From: Anaerolineae bacterium
Lineage (GTDB): Bacteria > Chloroflexota > Anaerolineae > Anaerolineales > UBA11579
Length of the DNA: 64,000 nucleotides
Reading direction: 5' to 3'
NCBI GenBank assembly: GCA_004297445.1
Contig: SCUK01000077.1
Location: forward strand, 1 to 64,000
Positions 9,027 through 17,864 of this stretch are shown here, piece after piece. The notes beneath the pieces are model-generated. The model saw nothing but the letters and a program-made list of their open reading frames with translations. It did not search any database and was not told the DNA's origin. The position numbers and the translations under genes are program-made. Position 1 is the stretch's first letter. The number at the start of each line of letters is the position of its first letter.

Positions 9027-9047
9027 GGGCCGGTCTCAGACCGGCCC
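9027..9047. repeat. REP-like palindrome, copy 2
   Basis: Identical 21-mer to 46-66, 12 nt after the marR stop. Confidence 0.7.
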
Positions 9048-9166
9048 TACGAAGCATGCGGTGTACCCTGGTAACTCCTCCTGTGCCCTGCAAATGCAGA
9101 AGAAGCAACGGGATGAAGTTGTTGTAGAAGGGAAATTGGACTCATTGAACACAAGGAGAGCGTGAC

Positions 9167-11134
9167 TTGAAGAAGCCAAACGAAACGGGGCGGCGGGGGC
9201 GGCCCAAAATGGATACAAGCGCACTGAAGCGGACGGCGCGTTACCTGACGGCCTATAAGGGCGAGGCATTGCTGCCTTATCTGTTCCTGATTGTCGCGAC
9301 CGTATCGCAACTGGCGGTACCGCGGCTGGTGCGCAACATCATCGATGCGGTGACGAGCGGCGTGATTGCCAGCACGGTCATCGAACAATTGACGCAAATC
9401 CCGGAGGCGTTTGCGAGCCAGGCCTTGTCGCAAATCCTCGGATTCCTGGAATTGCCAGCGGATTGGACGATGGCGCAACTGAACGAACACCTGGCGGGAA
9501 TGATAGCGGACGCGCCGCGGGCGCTGGTGACGGCGGCGGTGGCCATCGTGCTGTTCGCGGCGGCACGCGGCGTGTTTGCGTTCCTGCAAGCGTATTGGGC
9601 GGAGCGCAACTCGCAGAGCGTGGCGTACGATCTGCGCAACGACATCTTCGCGAAAATCCAGCGGCTGTCTTTTTCCTACCATGACCAGAATCAGACCGGA
9701 CAGTTGATGATCCGGGCGACGGACGACGTTGAGAAGGTGCGGCTGTTCATCGGCCAGGGGCTGCTGCAACTGGTGGGAGCGTTCCTGCTCATCACAGGTA
9801 CGCTGGTGCTGCTCTTCACTACCAATGCCAAGCTGGCGCTGGTGGCCGTGCCAATCCTGCCGGTGGTATTCGCGCTGTTCATTGTCTTTGGGACCATCAG
9901 CCAGCCGCTGTTCGGGAAGGTGCAGATGAAGTTATCGGCACTGAATACCGTGTTGCAAGAGAATTTGGCGGGCATCAAGGTGGTCAAGGCATTCGTGCGC
10001 GAGCGTGAGCAGCAAGTGAAGTTCAAAGCGGCGGCGGACAACCTGATGAACCAGCAGATTTCCATCTCGCGACTGTTTTCGTTCCTGTTCCCGCTGGTGT
10101 TCCTAATCGCCAATATGGGACAGGCGGCCATCCTGTACTATGGCGGCCAACAAATTGTGGCGGGGACGCTATCGCTGGGGCAGTGGCAGGAATTCAGCCT
10201 GTATCTCATTTACCTGTTCTTTCCGGTAGCGCAGTTGGGGTTCGTCATCACCCAGATGGGGCAGGCGGCGGCTTCGGCGTCGCGGCTATTCGAAATCCTG
10301 GATGCGCAAAGCGATGTGACGGATAAGGATGGGGCCATCACGCTGCCCAATGCGGAGGGGGACGTGGCTTTTGAAAACGTAACCTTCCGCTACTACAGCA
10401 GCGGCGAGCCGGTACTGAAGAACATTAACTTCGCGACGCGGCCGGGCGAGACGGTGGCGTTACTGGGAGCGACGGGGTCAGGCAAGACGACAATCATTAA
10501 CCTCATCCCGCGCTTCTATGACCCGAGCGAGGGGCGAATTACGATTGGCGGGAACGACCTACGGGAGGTTACGCTGGACTCACTGCGCTCGCAAATCGGT
10601 ATCGTGCTGCAGGAGACGACGCTGTTTTCCGGGACGATTCGCGACAACATCGCCTTCGGGAAGCCGGATGCGACCATGGAGCAGGTGACGGCGGCGGCGA
10701 AAGCGGCGGCTGCGCATGACTTCATCGAGTCGTTCCCGGAGGGGTACAACACTCTGGTGGGTGAACGCGGCTCGACATTGAGCGGCGGGCAGAAGCAGCG
10801 CATTGCGATTGCGCGGGCGCTGTTGCTTAACCCGCGAATCTTGATACTGGATGATTCGACTTCCAGCGTGGACCTGGCGACGGAAGCAGAAATCCAGCGG
10901 GCGTTGGACCGACTGATGCAGGGGCGGACGAGTTTTGTCATCGCCCAACGGATCAGCACGGTGCGCAACGCGGACCAAATCCTTGTGCTGGAAAAGGGCG
11001 AGGTGGTGGCGCGAGGGCGGCATGCCGAACTGATGGAAGACAGCCCGCTGTATGCAGAAATTTACAATTCGCAGTTGGTGGAGGACGCGGCGGTGGAAGC
11101 GGGAACGTCAAGGGCCGTGAAAGCGCCGGAGTAA
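9167..11134 (+). CDS. ABC exporter, fused permease/ATP-binding protein
   Basis: TTG start after AAGGAGAGC; Walker A GATGSGKTT; signature LSGGQKQRIAIARALL; Walker B ILILDDSTSSVD. Confidence 0.93.
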   Translation: MKKPNETGRRGRPKMDTSALKRTARYLTAYKGEALLPYLFLIVATVSQLAVPRLVRNIIDAVTSGVIASTVIEQLTQIPEAFASQALSQILGFLELPADWTMAQLNEHLAGMIADAPRALVTAAVAIVLFAAARGVFAFLQAYWAERNSQSVAYDLRNDIFAKIQRLSFSYHDQNQTGQLMIRATDDVEKVRLFIGQGLLQLVGAFLLITGTLVLLFTTNAKLALVAVPILPVVFALFIVFGTISQPLFGKVQMKLSALNTVLQENLAGIKVVKAFVREREQQVKFKAAADNLMNQQISISRLFSFLFPLVFLIANMGQAAILYYGGQQIVAGTLSLGQWQEFSLYLIYLFFPVAQLGFVITQMGQAAASASRLFEILDAQSDVTDKDGAITLPNAEGDVAFENVTFRYYSSGEPVLKNINFATRPGETVALLGATGSGKTTIINLIPRFYDPSEGRITIGGNDLREVTLDSLRSQIGIVLQETTLFSGTIRDNIAFGKPDATMEQVTAAAKAAAAHDFIESFPEGYNTLVGERGSTLSGGQKQRIAIARALLLNPRILILDDSTSSVDLATEAEIQRALDRLMQGRTSFVIAQRISTVRNADQILVLEKGEVVARGRHAELMEDSPLYAEIYNSQLVEDAAVEAGTSRAVKAPE

Positions 11135-11186
11135 GCAGAGGGAGTTTTCCGACCGTGGAATCGCGAGAAGAATCTTTCGCTTCGCG

Positions 11187-11279
11187 AGATTTCCTTCGAC
11201 TTCGCTCAGTACATGCTTCGGTCGGGTTCATGTAAAGCGTAAAAGGGAGCTGAATTACCCTCCCTCAGAATGACAATGG
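11187..11279. repeat. Dispersed repeat, copy 2 (diverged or interrupted)
   Basis: GATTTCCTTCGACTTCGCTCAGT... and ...TCAGAATGACAATGG ends. Confidence 0.5.
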
Positions 11280-11289
11280 AGAACTGACT

Positions 11290-13311
11290 ATGTTTGGTGG
11301 ACCGCACGGGATGCGACGGCTGATGGAACAAGGCACGCTCAAGCCAGTGAGCGTGGCGAAGACCTTGAGCCGATTTGGAAAATACTTTAAACCGTACTGG
11401 CTGGCGCTGGCGTTTGTGGCGCTGCTGGTCATCATCACGACCTGGGCGCAGGTGACGGCGCCGGATGTCATCGGGCAGGTGGTGGATTGTTACTTGAATC
11501 CAGTGACGACGAACTCGTTTGCCGGGTTGGCCCCTGACGCAGAGGTGGCCGAGAGCAACTGCTGGATGGCGGGCGAGCCGAAAGGACTCTCGCAACGCAT
11601 CATCCTGGGGCTGCTGACGGCCGGGGACTTCCCGCAGCCCACGGAGGGGCTGGATGATGCTGCGCGGCTGGCGGGATTGGGGCGGGTGATCGCAATTGTG
11701 GTGGGGCTGTACTTCATCACCAGCGTATTGACCGGCCTGACCTTCTTCCTGATGAGCTGGTCCGGGCAACATGTGCTGCGGACCCTGCGGGTGGAGGTAT
11801 TCGAGCATCTGCACCGGCTGTCGCTGGGGTATTACGGCGAACATGAAGCCGGCGACTTGATGAGCCGAATCACGAACGATACAGAGACCATCCAACAGGC
11901 GATTTCGTTTGCGCTGGTGAATGTATTGAGCGGGCTGCTGCTGCTGGTGTGGATTGCGTACAACATGCTCACGCGCAGTTTGCCGTTTGCGCTCTTGAGC
12001 CTGACGGCGGCGCCGTTCATGATCGCGGCGACGCTGTGGCTGTCTGCCCAGGCGCGCAAGGCGTTCCGCAAGACACGGCTGGAGATGGGCAGCGTGAACG
12101 CGGAATTGCAGGAGACGATTTCAGCCGTGCGCGAGGTGCAGGCATTCAACCGGGCGGATGAGAACATTGAGAACTTCCGGGCGACGAACGCGGCCAACCG
12201 GGATGCGAACATCCAGGCGGTGGCGTATACCAGCGCGCTGGCGCCGACGCTGGAAGCGCTGGGGTATGTGGGTATGGCGGTGGTGGTGGGCGTGGGCGGT
12301 ATGGCACTCATCAATGGCAGTGACCTGATGGGCACGACTGTATCGCTGGGGCTGGTCATCACCTTCCTGGCGTATGTGCAACGCTTCAACCAGCCCATCC
12401 AGCAAATCTCGGTGCTGTGGACGAACATCCAGAGCGCCATCGCAGGCGGCGAGAGAATTTTTGGGCTGCTGGACGAGGACCCGGGCGTGCAGAGCCGGGC
12501 GGATGCCGTGCCGATGCCGCTAATCGAGGGCAGGGTCGTGTTTGAAGGGGTGAGCGCCGAATACAAGACCGGCGACCCGGTACTGCATGGCGTGGACTTC
12601 ACCGCCGAGGCAGGCCAGATGATGGCCATCGTGGGGCCGACGGGGGCGGGCAAGACGACAATTATTAACCTGATCCCGCGGTTTTATGATGTGACCGGCG
12701 GGAGCATCACGATTGATGGCAAGGATGTGCGCGAGGTGGACCTGCACAGCCTGCGCCGGCAAATCGGAATCGTGCTGCAGGATACGTTTCTATTCAGCGA
12801 CACGGTGATGGAGAATATCCGCTTCGGGCGACCGGACGCAACCGATGATGACGTCATCGCGGCGGCCAAACTTGCGCGGGCGGATACGTTCATCGAGATG
12901 CTACCGGAAAAGTATGCGACAGTGCTGGGCGAGCGCGGCAGCGGGTTGAGCCAGGGGCAGCGTCAGTTGCTTTCGATTGCCCGGGCGGCGCTGGCGGACC
13001 CGAGAATCCTGATCCTTGATGAGGCCACCTCCAGCGTGGATACGCGGACGGAGCGGCTGATTCAGGAGGCGTTTGACGTGCTGATGGCTGGGCGGACGTC
13101 GTTCGTCATCGCACACCGGCTGAGCACCATCCGCAATGCGGACCAGGTGCTGGTGCTGGACAAAGGTCAGATTGTGGAGCGCGGGCGGCACGCAGAGTTG
13201 CTGGCGAATAAGGGTTTCTACTACGATATCTATATGAGCCAATTCTGGCGCGAAGAGGATGAAGGTGCTGCCCAGAACAATGGGCGGGGGATGGCCGAAG
13301 CGGGGGCGTGA
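11290..13311 (+). CDS. ABC exporter, fused permease/ATP-binding protein (partner half)
   Basis: GPTGAGKTT; LSQGQRQLLSIARAAL; ILILDEATSSVD; directly follows the other ABC half. Confidence 0.93.
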   Translation: MFGGPHGMRRLMEQGTLKPVSVAKTLSRFGKYFKPYWLALAFVALLVIITTWAQVTAPDVIGQVVDCYLNPVTTNSFAGLAPDAEVAESNCWMAGEPKGLSQRIILGLLTAGDFPQPTEGLDDAARLAGLGRVIAIVVGLYFITSVLTGLTFFLMSWSGQHVLRTLRVEVFEHLHRLSLGYYGEHEAGDLMSRITNDTETIQQAISFALVNVLSGLLLLVWIAYNMLTRSLPFALLSLTAAPFMIAATLWLSAQARKAFRKTRLEMGSVNAELQETISAVREVQAFNRADENIENFRATNAANRDANIQAVAYTSALAPTLEALGYVGMAVVVGVGGMALINGSDLMGTTVSLGLVITFLAYVQRFNQPIQQISVLWTNIQSAIAGGERIFGLLDEDPGVQSRADAVPMPLIEGRVVFEGVSAEYKTGDPVLHGVDFTAEAGQMMAIVGPTGAGKTTIINLIPRFYDVTGGSITIDGKDVREVDLHSLRRQIGIVLQDTFLFSDTVMENIRFGRPDATDDDVIAAAKLARADTFIEMLPEKYATVLGERGSGLSQGQRQLLSIARAALADPRILILDEATSSVDTRTERLIQEAFDVLMAGRTSFVIAHRLSTIRNADQVLVLDKGQIVERGRHAELLANKGFYYDIYMSQFWREEDEGAAQNNGRGMAEAGA

Positions 13312-13336
13312 GAAGGCAGTGCCCTCCGGAAAAGTG

Positions 13337-13365
13337 AAAACCGGATGCTTCTGCATCCGGTTTTT
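13337..13365. terminator. Intrinsic terminator, probably bidirectional
   Basis: AAAACCGGATGC-TTCT-GCATCCGGTTTTT. Confidence 0.85.
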
Positions 13366-13375
13366 GTTTGGGTGG

Positions 13376-13451
13376 CGGTCCCGACGGGATTTGAACCCGC
13401 GATCTCTGCCTTGACAGGGCAGCATGTTAAGCCAAGCTACACCACGGGACC
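13376..13451 (-). tRNA. tRNA-Asp(GTC)
   Basis: Cloverleaf GGTCCCG...CTGCC-CTGTCAA-GGCAG...GCGGGTTCAAATCCCGT...CGGGACC-G; discriminator G. Confidence 0.95.
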
Positions 13452-13518
13452 GAGCCGATGAATGTTACCACAGCGGCAGGGGGGCGTCAAGAAATCCCGG
13501 GCGGACAGCAGCTTTATC

Positions 13519-13547
13519 TTGTTGGCCGATGGGGGGATGGTTATACT
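13519..13547 (+). promoter_or_regulatory. Sigma-70-type promoter for relA/spoT
   Basis: TTGTTG-17 bp-TATACT. Confidence 0.55.
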
Positions 13548-13560
13548 TAAGGCAAGATCT

Positions 13561-15786
13561 ATGACCACTCTCGAAATCAAATCCATTATTGAGAATCTGC
13601 CCGAGTACTACTCTCCGGCGGACGAAGACCTGATTCAACGGGCGTATTTGTTCGCGGAAAAGGTACACGAGGGCCAGAAACGGGCCTCAGGTGAGCCGTA
13701 CATCAACCATTGCATTGCGGTGGCGCAAATCCTTGCGGACCTGCGGGTGCCGGCGGTGGTGGTGGCGGCCGGACTGTTGCACGATTCGGTGGAAGATACG
13801 CCGGTGACGATCGCGGACATTGAGCGCGAATTCGGCGATGAAATCGCGCGGTTGGTGGATGGCGTGACCAAACTGGATACCCTGCCGCGGGTGTCGCGCA
13901 GCGATACTGGAGCCATCAGCGCGAAAGACGAGCAGACTGAGCGGGCACGTGAGCGCAGCCGCAAGGCGGAACTGGCGAATGAAACGCTGCGCAAGACGTT
14001 CCTGGCGATGGGCGAAGACGTGCGGGTGGTGATCATCAAGCTGGCGGACCGGCTGCATAACATGCGCACGCTGGGCTACATGCCGGAGGATAAACGACGG
14101 CGGATTGCCAAGCAGACACAGGAAATCTTTGCGCCGTTAGCCAGCCGCCTGGGCATCTGGCAGTTGAAGTGGGAATTGGAAGACCTGTCTTTCCGGTACA
14201 GCGAGCCGGATATTTACAAGGAAATCGCCAAAAGCCTGGCGGAGCGACGCAGCCAGCGCGAGACACAGGTAACGCGCATCGTTGACCAGATGAAGGCACT
14301 GCTGGCGGAGCATGGCATCGCGGCGGATGTATCCGGGCGTCCCAAGCATATCTATTCCATCTACAAGAAAATGTATCGCAAGGGCGTACCGTTTGAGCTG
14401 GTGCACGACGTGCGAGCAGTGCGGGTTATCGTCAAGGATGTGCCGACTTGCTACGTGGTGCTGGGTTTGATTCATACCCACTGGCGGCCGGTGCCTGGGG
14501 AATTCGATGATTACATCGCATCGCCAAAAGATAACTTCTACCAGAGTTTGCATACCGCGGTGATGTTTGAGGATGGAAACACGCTTGAGGTGCAAATCCG
14601 CACAAGCGACATGCACGAGAACGCGGAATACGGGATTGCAGCGCACTGGCGCTATAAAGAAGGGAAGTCGTCTCGAGATGAAAATTACGAGCGGCGGGTG
14701 GTGTACCTGCGGCAATTGATGGACTGGATTTCTGACGTTGACGATGCCAGTGAATTCGTAGATGGATTGAAAACGGACGTATTCGGCGACCGGGTGTATG
14801 CCTTTACGCCAGCGGGAGACATCATTGACCTCCCGGCGGGTGCAACATCAATCGATTTTGCCTACCATGTGCACACCGAGGTGGGACATCGTTGCCGGGG
14901 AGCGAAGGTGAACGGCAAGCTGGTGCCGCTGGACACTGTGCTCAAGACCGGCGATAAGGTGGAAATCCTGACCGCCAAGCGCGGCGGGCCGAGCCGGGAT
15001 TGGCTGAACAGCAATCTGGGGCTGGTGCGCACCAACCGGGCGCGTTCCAAAGTGAGCCACTGGTTTAAGCGGCAGGACATTGACCAAAATGTGAGCCAGG
15101 GGAAAGCGCAACTGGAGCGAGAACTGCGCCGCCTGGGCCTGACGGACCTCAATTTGGACCAGCTGGCGAGAGATTTCAATTACAAAGCGGCGGAGGACCT
15201 ATTCCTGGCGATTGGTATCGGGGATATCAATACGGGCCGAATCGTTAACCACCTGGCCCTCGCCGAGAAGGAAGCCCAGCGGGACCCGGACGAACTGCCG
15301 GCGTATTTGCGGGATGGTGGCCAGGCGGACAGCGTCACCTTTGGCGGCGAAGGTATTGCGGTGCAGGGGCTTAAAGGGCTGCTGACAGTGATGGGCAAGT
15401 GCTGCAGCCCGGCGCCGGGCGATGAGATCGTGGGATACATAACGCGCGGGCGCGGGGCGACCATTCACCGGACTGACTGCCCCAACGTGCTGCGGATGAA
15501 AGACCGCGAGCGGCTGGTGCGGGTGATGTGGGGCGAGCCAAAATCCACATATCCGGTGGCGGTGCGTATTCAGGCGTATGACCGGGATGGGCTCCTGCGA
15601 GATGTCTCGACGTTAATTTCGGAAGAAGGCATCAACATGAGCCAGGTCAAGGTGGATGTGAACGAAAACAAAGCGGTATTTGACCTGACGCTGGAAGTGG
15701 GGAACATCAGCCAGTTGAGCCGGGTGTTGAACAAACTAGAGAACCTGCCTAATGTGATGGAAGCGCGGCGGGTGAAACCCGGCTGA
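13561..15786 (+). CDS. relA: Bifunctional (p)ppGpp synthetase/hydrolase RelA/SpoT
   Basis: HD domain (PYINHCIAVAQILADL, LLHDSVEDT), synthetase domain, TGS (VYAFTPAGDIIDLPAGATSIDFAYHVHTEVGHRC), C-terminal ACT. Confidence 0.95.
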   Translation: MTTLEIKSIIENLPEYYSPADEDLIQRAYLFAEKVHEGQKRASGEPYINHCIAVAQILADLRVPAVVVAAGLLHDSVEDTPVTIADIEREFGDEIARLVDGVTKLDTLPRVSRSDTGAISAKDEQTERARERSRKAELANETLRKTFLAMGEDVRVVIIKLADRLHNMRTLGYMPEDKRRRIAKQTQEIFAPLASRLGIWQLKWELEDLSFRYSEPDIYKEIAKSLAERRSQRETQVTRIVDQMKALLAEHGIAADVSGRPKHIYSIYKKMYRKGVPFELVHDVRAVRVIVKDVPTCYVVLGLIHTHWRPVPGEFDDYIASPKDNFYQSLHTAVMFEDGNTLEVQIRTSDMHENAEYGIAAHWRYKEGKSSRDENYERRVVYLRQLMDWISDVDDASEFVDGLKTDVFGDRVYAFTPAGDIIDLPAGATSIDFAYHVHTEVGHRCRGAKVNGKLVPLDTVLKTGDKVEILTAKRGGPSRDWLNSNLGLVRTNRARSKVSHWFKRQDIDQNVSQGKAQLERELRRLGLTDLNLDQLARDFNYKAAEDLFLAIGIGDINTGRIVNHLALAEKEAQRDPDELPAYLRDGGQADSVTFGGEGIAVQGLKGLLTVMGKCCSPAPGDEIVGYITRGRGATIHRTDCPNVLRMKDRERLVRVMWGEPKSTYPVAVRIQAYDRDGLLRDVSTLISEEGINMSQVKVDVNENKAVFDLTLEVGNISQLSRVLNKLENLPNVMEARRVKPG

Positions 15787-17036
15787 TGAAGGCAGACCTG
15801 CTTGCAGTTGATGAAGCCCGCCGTCGGCTGATTGGCGGGATGGTACCCCTCGTTGCGGCCGAGGACATTGCGCTGGATGCGGCCGTGGGGCGAGTGCTGG
15901 CAATGGCCGTGCATGCCGAGGCCGACCATCCCTCCTTTGCGAATTCCAGCATGGATGGATTTGCCGTGCGCGCAGCCGATGTTGCAGGGGCGGCAATGGG
16001 AAAGCCGGTGACGTTAAGGGTGGTGGGGGACGCGCCCGCCGGGCGTGCGAGTCCGATAACCGTGGGGCCGGGCGAGGCGATTCGCATCATGACCGGGGCG
16101 ATGGTGCCGGAGGGCGCGGACGCAGTGGTGCCAGTGGAACAGACCGACGCCGGAGACCGTTCCCAATGGGGTGCGCTTCCAGATAGAGTGACCGTCCTGC
16201 GCGGGGAACAAACAGGCGCGAACATCCGGCCGCGGGGTCAGGACATCCGGGATGGCGACGCGGCGCTTGCAAGCGGTAAGCTCATCGGCCCGAAAGAAGC
16301 CGGATTGCTTGCGATGCTGGGCTACGACCGGGTCTCTGCAATCCGAAAACCACGAACTGCGGCCCTGGCTACCGGCGATGAACTGCGGGCGGCGGGGACG
16401 CGGCCGGAAGTTGGCGCGATCTATGACTCGAATTCGCCGATGGTGTCAGCGTTGCTGGTGGATGCGGGAGCAGACGTGGTGCGGCGCGGGAAAGTGGGCG
16501 ATGATGCGGCGGAAATCAGGAACTGGCTGGACGCGGCAGTGGAAGATGGCGTTGATCTTATCGTATCGACTGCTGGGGTGAGCGTGGGGTCGTATGATTA
16601 TGTGCGGGACGTATTAATGAAATACGGCAGCCTGGAGGGGTGGCGCGTGAACATGCGGCCAGGGAAACCGCTGGCCTTCGGGCGTTACCGGGAAGTGCCG
16701 TTCGTGGGACTGCCGGGTAACCCGGTGTCTGCATTTGTGGGGTTTGAGGTATTCGTGCGGCCGGCATTACGGCAGCTGGCAGGAGAAACCGGCTGGCAGC
16801 GACGGCGGGTGCGGGCGCGGTTGGCGGAAGCAGTGGAGTCTGATGGGCGAGAGAGTTACCTGCGCGGCACGCTGGAAGATGCCGCGGATGGCAGCGGACC
16901 GGTGGCGCGGCTGGCCGGGCACCAGGGGTCGGGAAACCTGTTTGGGTTGTCGCAATCGAACGCATTAATCGTGCTTGCGGCTGGTGTACAATCGATGGAG
17001 GAAGGCCAGCTGGTAGAGGTGTGGCCAATCTCATAA
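15786..17036 (+). CDS. moeA: Molybdopterin molybdenumtransferase MoeA
   Basis: SSMDGFAVRAADV, RIMTGAMVPEGADAVVPVE, PGKPLAFGRY...GLPGNPVSAFVGFEVFVRPAL; 1-nt overlap with relA. Confidence 0.93.
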   Translation: MKADLLAVDEARRRLIGGMVPLVAAEDIALDAAVGRVLAMAVHAEADHPSFANSSMDGFAVRAADVAGAAMGKPVTLRVVGDAPAGRASPITVGPGEAIRIMTGAMVPEGADAVVPVEQTDAGDRSQWGALPDRVTVLRGEQTGANIRPRGQDIRDGDAALASGKLIGPKEAGLLAMLGYDRVSAIRKPRTAALATGDELRAAGTRPEVGAIYDSNSPMVSALLVDAGADVVRRGKVGDDAAEIRNWLDAAVEDGVDLIVSTAGVSVGSYDYVRDVLMKYGSLEGWRVNMRPGKPLAFGRYREVPFVGLPGNPVSAFVGFEVFVRPALRQLAGETGWQRRRVRARLAEAVESDGRESYLRGTLEDAADGSGPVARLAGHQGSGNLFGLSQSNALIVLAAGVQSMEEGQLVEVWPIS

Positions 17037-17061
17037 CGGATTCATCGAGGAAATAACAAAC

Positions 17062-17493
17062 ATGACTGACCAAATTGCAAAGAGACTGGTTTATGTCCTG
17101 GCAGGAATCGGTTTGCTGGATTCGCTCTACCTTGCCTATTACAAGTTGGGGAACAACCCGGTTCTGTGTACGGGCATTGGAGGGTGCGACGTGGTGAATT
17201 CCAGCCCTTATGCCGTGGTCTGGGGCATCCCCATCGCGGTGTTGGGCGCGGGGGCGTATCTGGTACTCATCCTGCTGTTGGCACTGGAGGAACGGTCCGA
17301 TTTTGTGATGGATTATGGGCGGATGCTGACTCTTGGAATCACCCTTGCAGGAACGCTGTATTCGGCGTATCTTACTTATATTGAGGTCGCGGTGCTGAAA
17401 GCCATTTGTCCATTTTGCGTGGTCTCGGCAATTGCGATGGTGTTGTTGTTGGGCGTAGCCATTTGGCGTTACCGTCAGGACACCGGCGGGTAA
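17062..17493 (+). CDS. Vitamin K epoxide reductase (VKOR) family protein
   Basis: Four-TM protein; CTGIGGCDVVNSSPYAVVWGIPIAVLGAGAYL; CPFCVVSAIAM active site. Confidence 0.85.
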   Translation: MTDQIAKRLVYVLAGIGLLDSLYLAYYKLGNNPVLCTGIGGCDVVNSSPYAVVWGIPIAVLGAGAYLVLILLLALEERSDFVMDYGRMLTLGITLAGTLYSAYLTYIEVAVLKAICPFCVVSAIAMVLLLGVAIWRYRQDTGG

Positions 17494-17516
17494 GCAAACG
17501 CAAGAAAGGAGAACTC

Positions 17517-17750
17517 ATGCCGCGAATCAAATGCTTTTACGAGGACTGCATCCACCTGGAAAATGGGCTATGCGGAGCGGCCCTGATCGAGCTGGATCCG
17601 GATGACGGCTGCCTGACGTTCTCTGATGACCCGGCCGACCTGGAAGCGGTGGCTGAGGTGGAAGAGGTGGAGGAAGAGGTCGAGGACAGCTGGGATGACG
17701 AGGGATTTGAGGAATTGGAGGACCTGGACCTCGAAGATGAGGATTATTGA
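17517..17750 (+). CDS. Small Cys4, highly acidic hypothetical protein
   Basis: MPRIKCFYEDCIHLENGLCGAALIELDPDDGC plus D/E-rich tail; AGAAAGGAGAACTC ribosome binding site. Confidence 0.75.
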   Translation: MPRIKCFYEDCIHLENGLCGAALIELDPDDGCLTFSDDPADLEAVAEVEEVEEEVEDSWDDEGFEELEDLDLEDEDY

Positions 17751-17789
17751 GAGCAGAAGGGGCGAACATCGGTGGCTTAATTTGAATGC

Positions 17790-17823
17790 GGAATAGGCTC
17801 TGGATGTATAATTGGCCTATTCC
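17790..17823. promoter_or_regulatory. Inverted repeat flanking a TATAAT box
   Basis: GGAATAGGC-N16-GCCTATTCC with TATAAT at 17807-17812 in the spacer. Confidence 0.45.
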
Positions 17824-17864
17824 GTTATCTATTTACCAGCCTTGATTGGGAAGTTTATTCGTCT

